From Luteibacter rhizovicinus DSM 16549 (GTDB lineage: Bacteria > Pseudomonadota > Gammaproteobacteria > Xanthomonadales > Rhodanobacteraceae), in assembly GCF_001887595.1 (NCBI RefSeq), contig NZ_CP017480.1, positions 3,810,001-3,874,000 of the forward strand: a stretch of DNA of 64,000 nucleotides, in the 5' to 3' direction. The notes under the pieces were generated by a model. The model was not told where the DNA came from. It ran no database searches and saw only the letters and a list, made by a program, of their open reading frames with translations. The position numbers were made by a program, and so were the translations under genes. Positions 63,142 through 64,000 of the stretch are shown here, one piece after another; the first letter of the stretch is position 1, and each line of letters opens with the position of its first letter.

Positions 63142-64000
63142 ATGACCTGGCTTATTGCTATCGCAGTCGCCGTTGTCGTACTGATCGTGCTCGTCGTTTT
63201 ATCCAATGTCATCGTCTACATCCCCAACGACCGCGTCGGCGTGGTCGAGCGCCTGTGGGGTGCCCGTTCGGTCAGTCGTGGACTGATCGCGCTCGATGGC
63301 GAGGTCGGCTATCAGCCGACGGTATTGCGTGGTGGTTTGCATTACTTCGTCCCGTTCCAGTATCGCGTTCACAAGGTCGACCTGGTGACCATTCCGCAGG
63401 GCGAGATCGGTTATGTGTTTGCGCGCGACGGTCATGACCTCGAGGAAGGCCAGGCCCTCGGTCGCACGATTTCGGAAGGCATCGAGGACGTCGCCGTGTT
63501 CTTGCGTGCGGGCGGCCAGAAGGGCCCACAACGCACGATTCTTCGCGAAGGTACTTATGCGTTCAACGTCGCGCAGTTCGCCATCATCACGGCATCGCGC
63601 GTGCACGGCCTCCTGCTGTCGGAAGAAGAGCGCGGCACCATCGATCACATGGGCAGCGTGTTGAAAGAACGCGGCGGCTTCTCGCCGGTGATCATCGGCG
63701 GTCGTCGCGAGAAAGCTTCGGCCGATGCCGACGACACGGCTAACGACATGCTTGGCGTAGTGACGGTACACGACGGCCCGGTGCTGCCGCCGGACGAAAT
63801 CGTTGCGCCGCGTGTGGGTCAGGACACCACTGACAAGAAGACTTTCCACAACAACTTCCAGAACATCGACGCCTTCCTGCGCGCCGGCGGTAATCGCGGT
63901 CGCCAGCATCAGGTGCTGGTGGAGGGTACGTATTACATCAATCGTCTGTTCGCGACGGTGGACTTCATCCCCAAGACCGTCGTGCCGGTCGGCTTCGTTG
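63142..64000 (+). CDS. SPFH/flotillin-like membrane protein (partial, C-terminus off the right edge)
   Basis: The first 286 residues are visible. An N-terminal helix (about 3-24, 'WLIAIAVAVVVLIVLVVLS') is followed by the SPFH domain with 'IPNDRVGVVERLWGARSVSR' and 'LRGGLHYFVPFQYRVHKVDL'. Two repeated units, 'VAVFLRAGGQKGPQRTILRE' and 'IDAFLRAGGNRGRQHQVLVE', each end 'GTYxxN' and are typical of large YqiK-type flotillins. The ATG at 63142 has AAGGA upstream. It organises membrane microdomains (family inference) and probably works with the DUF2170 gene upstream. The gap 62976-63141 shows no gene. Confidence 0.9.
   Translation, partial: MTWLIAIAVAVVVLIVLVVLSNVIVYIPNDRVGVVERLWGARSVSRGLIALDGEVGYQPTVLRGGLHYFVPFQYRVHKVDLVTIPQGEIGYVFARDGHDLEEGQALGRTISEGIEDVAVFLRAGGQKGPQRTILREGTYAFNVAQFAIITASRVHGLLLSEEERGTIDHMGSVLKERGGFSPVIIGGRREKASADADDTANDMLGVVTVHDGPVLPPDEIVAPRVGQDTTDKKTFHNNFQNIDAFLRAGGNRGRQHQVLVEGTYYINRLFATVDFIPKTVVPVGFV

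Overview
The window is about 64 kb of high-GC chromosomal DNA, almost fully coding, with short intergenic gaps. Gene content points to a free-living gammaproteobacterium of the Xanthomonadales/Rhodanobacteraceae type (Luteibacter/Dyella-like). It includes a FecIR-controlled TonB receptor, MscS/YbiO channel, YjfI/flotillin pair, secreted glycoside hydrolases and a 23-bp 'GGAGCCGATTCATCGGCGAT' repeat. The genus is an inference from style and synteny, not proven. No phage, plasmid, IS element, CRISPR array or rRNA was seen.

Layout. 1-3.8 kb: TonB-dependent transducer, FecR and FecI-type sigma factor. 3.8-9.2 kb: small secreted protein, fused DhaK-DhaL kinase, OsmC protein, a DUF1003 membrane gene broken by an amber codon, then a two-gene encapsulin operon (DyP peroxidase cargo plus shell). 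9.2-23 kb: DJ-1/PfpI protein, epoxide hydrolase, chemoreceptor behind a sigma-28-like promoter, TMEM175-type channel, phosphopantetheinyl transferase, YbiO-type channel, two hydrolases, an unusually long ketoacyl synthase, an NTF2-like protein and a permease. 23-33.3 kb: a complete selenocysteine system. selD runs rightward; fdnG-fdnH-fdnI-fdhE-selA-selB-selC run leftward as one apparent operon, and fdnG carries an in-frame UGA with a SECIS-like hairpin.

33.3-36.7 kb: a gene-free stretch with two near-identical 128-bp palindromic elements in inverted orientation. A rearrangement scar follows, where an arylsulfatase and a DUF1622 gene are both truncated at the same point. MarC and EF-hand genes come next. 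36.7-46.5 kb: membrane proteins, aquaporin Z, a LysR regulator divergent from a pair of YdcZ-type half transporters, then a kaiC-kaiB-kaiB-hybrid histidine kinase operon. 46.5-55.2 kb: VOC, FrnE-like, GNAT, GH27, Mrr-like and cupin/JmjC genes, a cytochrome c-FTR1 iron permease behind a Fur box, DUF3313 and a small secreted protein. 55.3-60 kb: GH76 and GH27 enzymes around a perfect 22-bp palindrome, suggesting alpha-mannan/galactoside use. 60-64 kb: SDR, AraC regulator, RibD-like reductase, a YjfI (DUF2170) protein and a partial SPFH/flotillin gene.

The most unusual signals are these. (i) The 23-bp palindromic repeat lies inside three genes (fecR, the PPTase gene and fdhE), translated in three different frames. 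(ii) Two inverted palindromic elements sit upstream of the formate dehydrogenase operon. (iii) A kai operon has two kaiB copies and a dedicated kinase. (iv) A sigma-28-like promoter is embedded in a terminator hairpin. (v) A nonsense codon interrupts the DUF1003 gene. (vi) Two genes are broken head to head at one point.
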